A stretch of DNA of 64,000 nt, taken from CAVQBP01 sp963710745 (GTDB lineage: Bacteria; Bacteroidota; Ignavibacteria; Ignavibacteriales; Ignavibacteriaceae). The notes beneath the pieces are model-generated. The model saw only the letters and a program-made list of their open reading frames with translations. It was not told the origin of the DNA and ran no database searches. The stretch lies in NCBI GenBank assembly GCA_963710745.1, contig CAVQBP010000028.1, positions 1-64,000 of the forward strand. Direction: 5' to 3'. Both the position numbers and the translations under genes were made by a program. Shown here in pieces: positions 63,642-64,000 of the stretch; position 1 is the first letter of the stretch; every line of letters starts with the position of its first letter.

Positions 63642-63968
63642 CTAAAGCCCCGGAATATTTAATCCTGGAGGAATCATTCCTTTAGTCACTTTTGCCATTT
63701 CTTCTTCAGCCATCTTGCCTGCGGACTGCAAAGCTTTATTAACAGCAGCAACTACCAAGTCTTCTAAAATTTCTTTTTCTTCAGATTTTATGACTTGCGG
63801 GTCAATTTCTACAGAAATTATCTCTTTATTTCCATTTGCAGTAGCTTTAATCATTCCTCCGCCTGCTTCTTCTGAAACTGTTAAATTTCCAAGCTCATTT
63901 TGAACTTTCTGCATTTCTGCCTGCATTTTTTGAACTTGCTTAAGCATTCCTTGCATTCCGCCTTTCAT
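63642..63968 (-). CDS. YbaB/EbfC nucleoid-associated protein
   Basis: The 108-residue protein (MKGGMQGMLKQVQKMQAEMQ) has the family helix, GNLTVSEEAGGGMIKATANG and the EISVEIDPQVI-like IISVEIDPQVIKSEEKEILE, then AAVNKALQSAGKMAEEEMAK. It forms tweezer-like dimers that bind DNA. AGGAGGAAATGG precedes the ATG. It sits upstream of recR, as in most bacteria; dnaX is expected just right of the window. Confidence 0.95.
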   Translation of the reverse strand: MKGGMQGMLKQVQKMQAEMQKVQNELGNLTVSEEAGGGMIKATANGNKEIISVEIDPQVIKSEEKEILEDLVVAAVNKALQSAGKMAEEEMAKVTKGMIPPGLNIPGL

Positions 63969-64000
63969 CCATTTCCTCCTGTAATAATTATTTTTTTTGA

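Overview
The window looks like chromosome of a Bacteroidota/Chlorobiota-group bacterium, most likely of the Ignavibacteria type. The secreted proteins end in type IX secretion (T9SS) sorting domains with the NYPNPFNP signature, there is a large PorU-like C25 peptidase, outer-membrane receptors start with a carboxypeptidase-like domain, and DNA is AT-rich with A-rich ribosome-binding regions. The taxon is an inference from protein style, not a measured placement.

Bases 1 to about 26,500 are a tailed-phage prophage cut by the left window edge. Its right end is a tyrosine integrase abutting a tRNA-Phe gene. From right to left it holds integrase, a repressor read rightward, then a long leftward operon: excisionase-like protein, Gp157-like protein, an MGM101/Rad52-type annealing recombinase, a replisome organiser, SSB, MazG-like and DnaB helicase genes, a NinG-like HNH protein and small genes. 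Two terminator-like structures and a degenerate tRNA-Glu follow. Next come a DNA-modification block (methyltransferase plus ParB-like protein), terminase, portal and minor head genes, and finally a MoxR-type ATPase with its partner at the window edge. Between the head gene and the ATPase sits a 4.4-kb host-like cargo: a T9SS-targeted subtilase and a WD40/TolB-like lipoprotein.

Bases 26,500-32,000 are tRNA-Phe and a tandem pair of TonB-dependent receptors, the first broken by two frameshifts. Bases 32,000-43,300 carry a COG2403-type GTPase, glmS, the C25 peptidase and a Wzi-like outer-membrane protein. Bases 43,600-59,600 are a surface-polysaccharide locus: WbpM/CapD dehydratase, small sugar-phosphate transferase, DegT aminotransferase, methyltransferases, glycosyltransferases, Wzy-like polymerase, MurJ/Wzx-like flippase, UDP-glucuronate decarboxylase-like enzyme, Wzz-like and Wza-like export proteins. 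The dehydratase, aminotransferase and transferase fit synthesis of an amino-deoxy sugar and its loading on the lipid carrier; GlmS feeds UDP-GlcNAc. Bases 59,600-64,000 carry ftsX, two lipoproteins, a methyltransferase, recR and a ybaB/ebfC gene.

A striking property is the number of single-base frameshifts, clustered at 7.4-12.2 kb and 47.5-51.9 kb. All that I resolved are +1 or -1 shifts, mostly in short homopolymers, with the reading continuing cleanly in another frame. This could be assembly error or real decay; raw reads are needed to tell. I found no CRISPR array, rRNA or insertion-sequence transposase.
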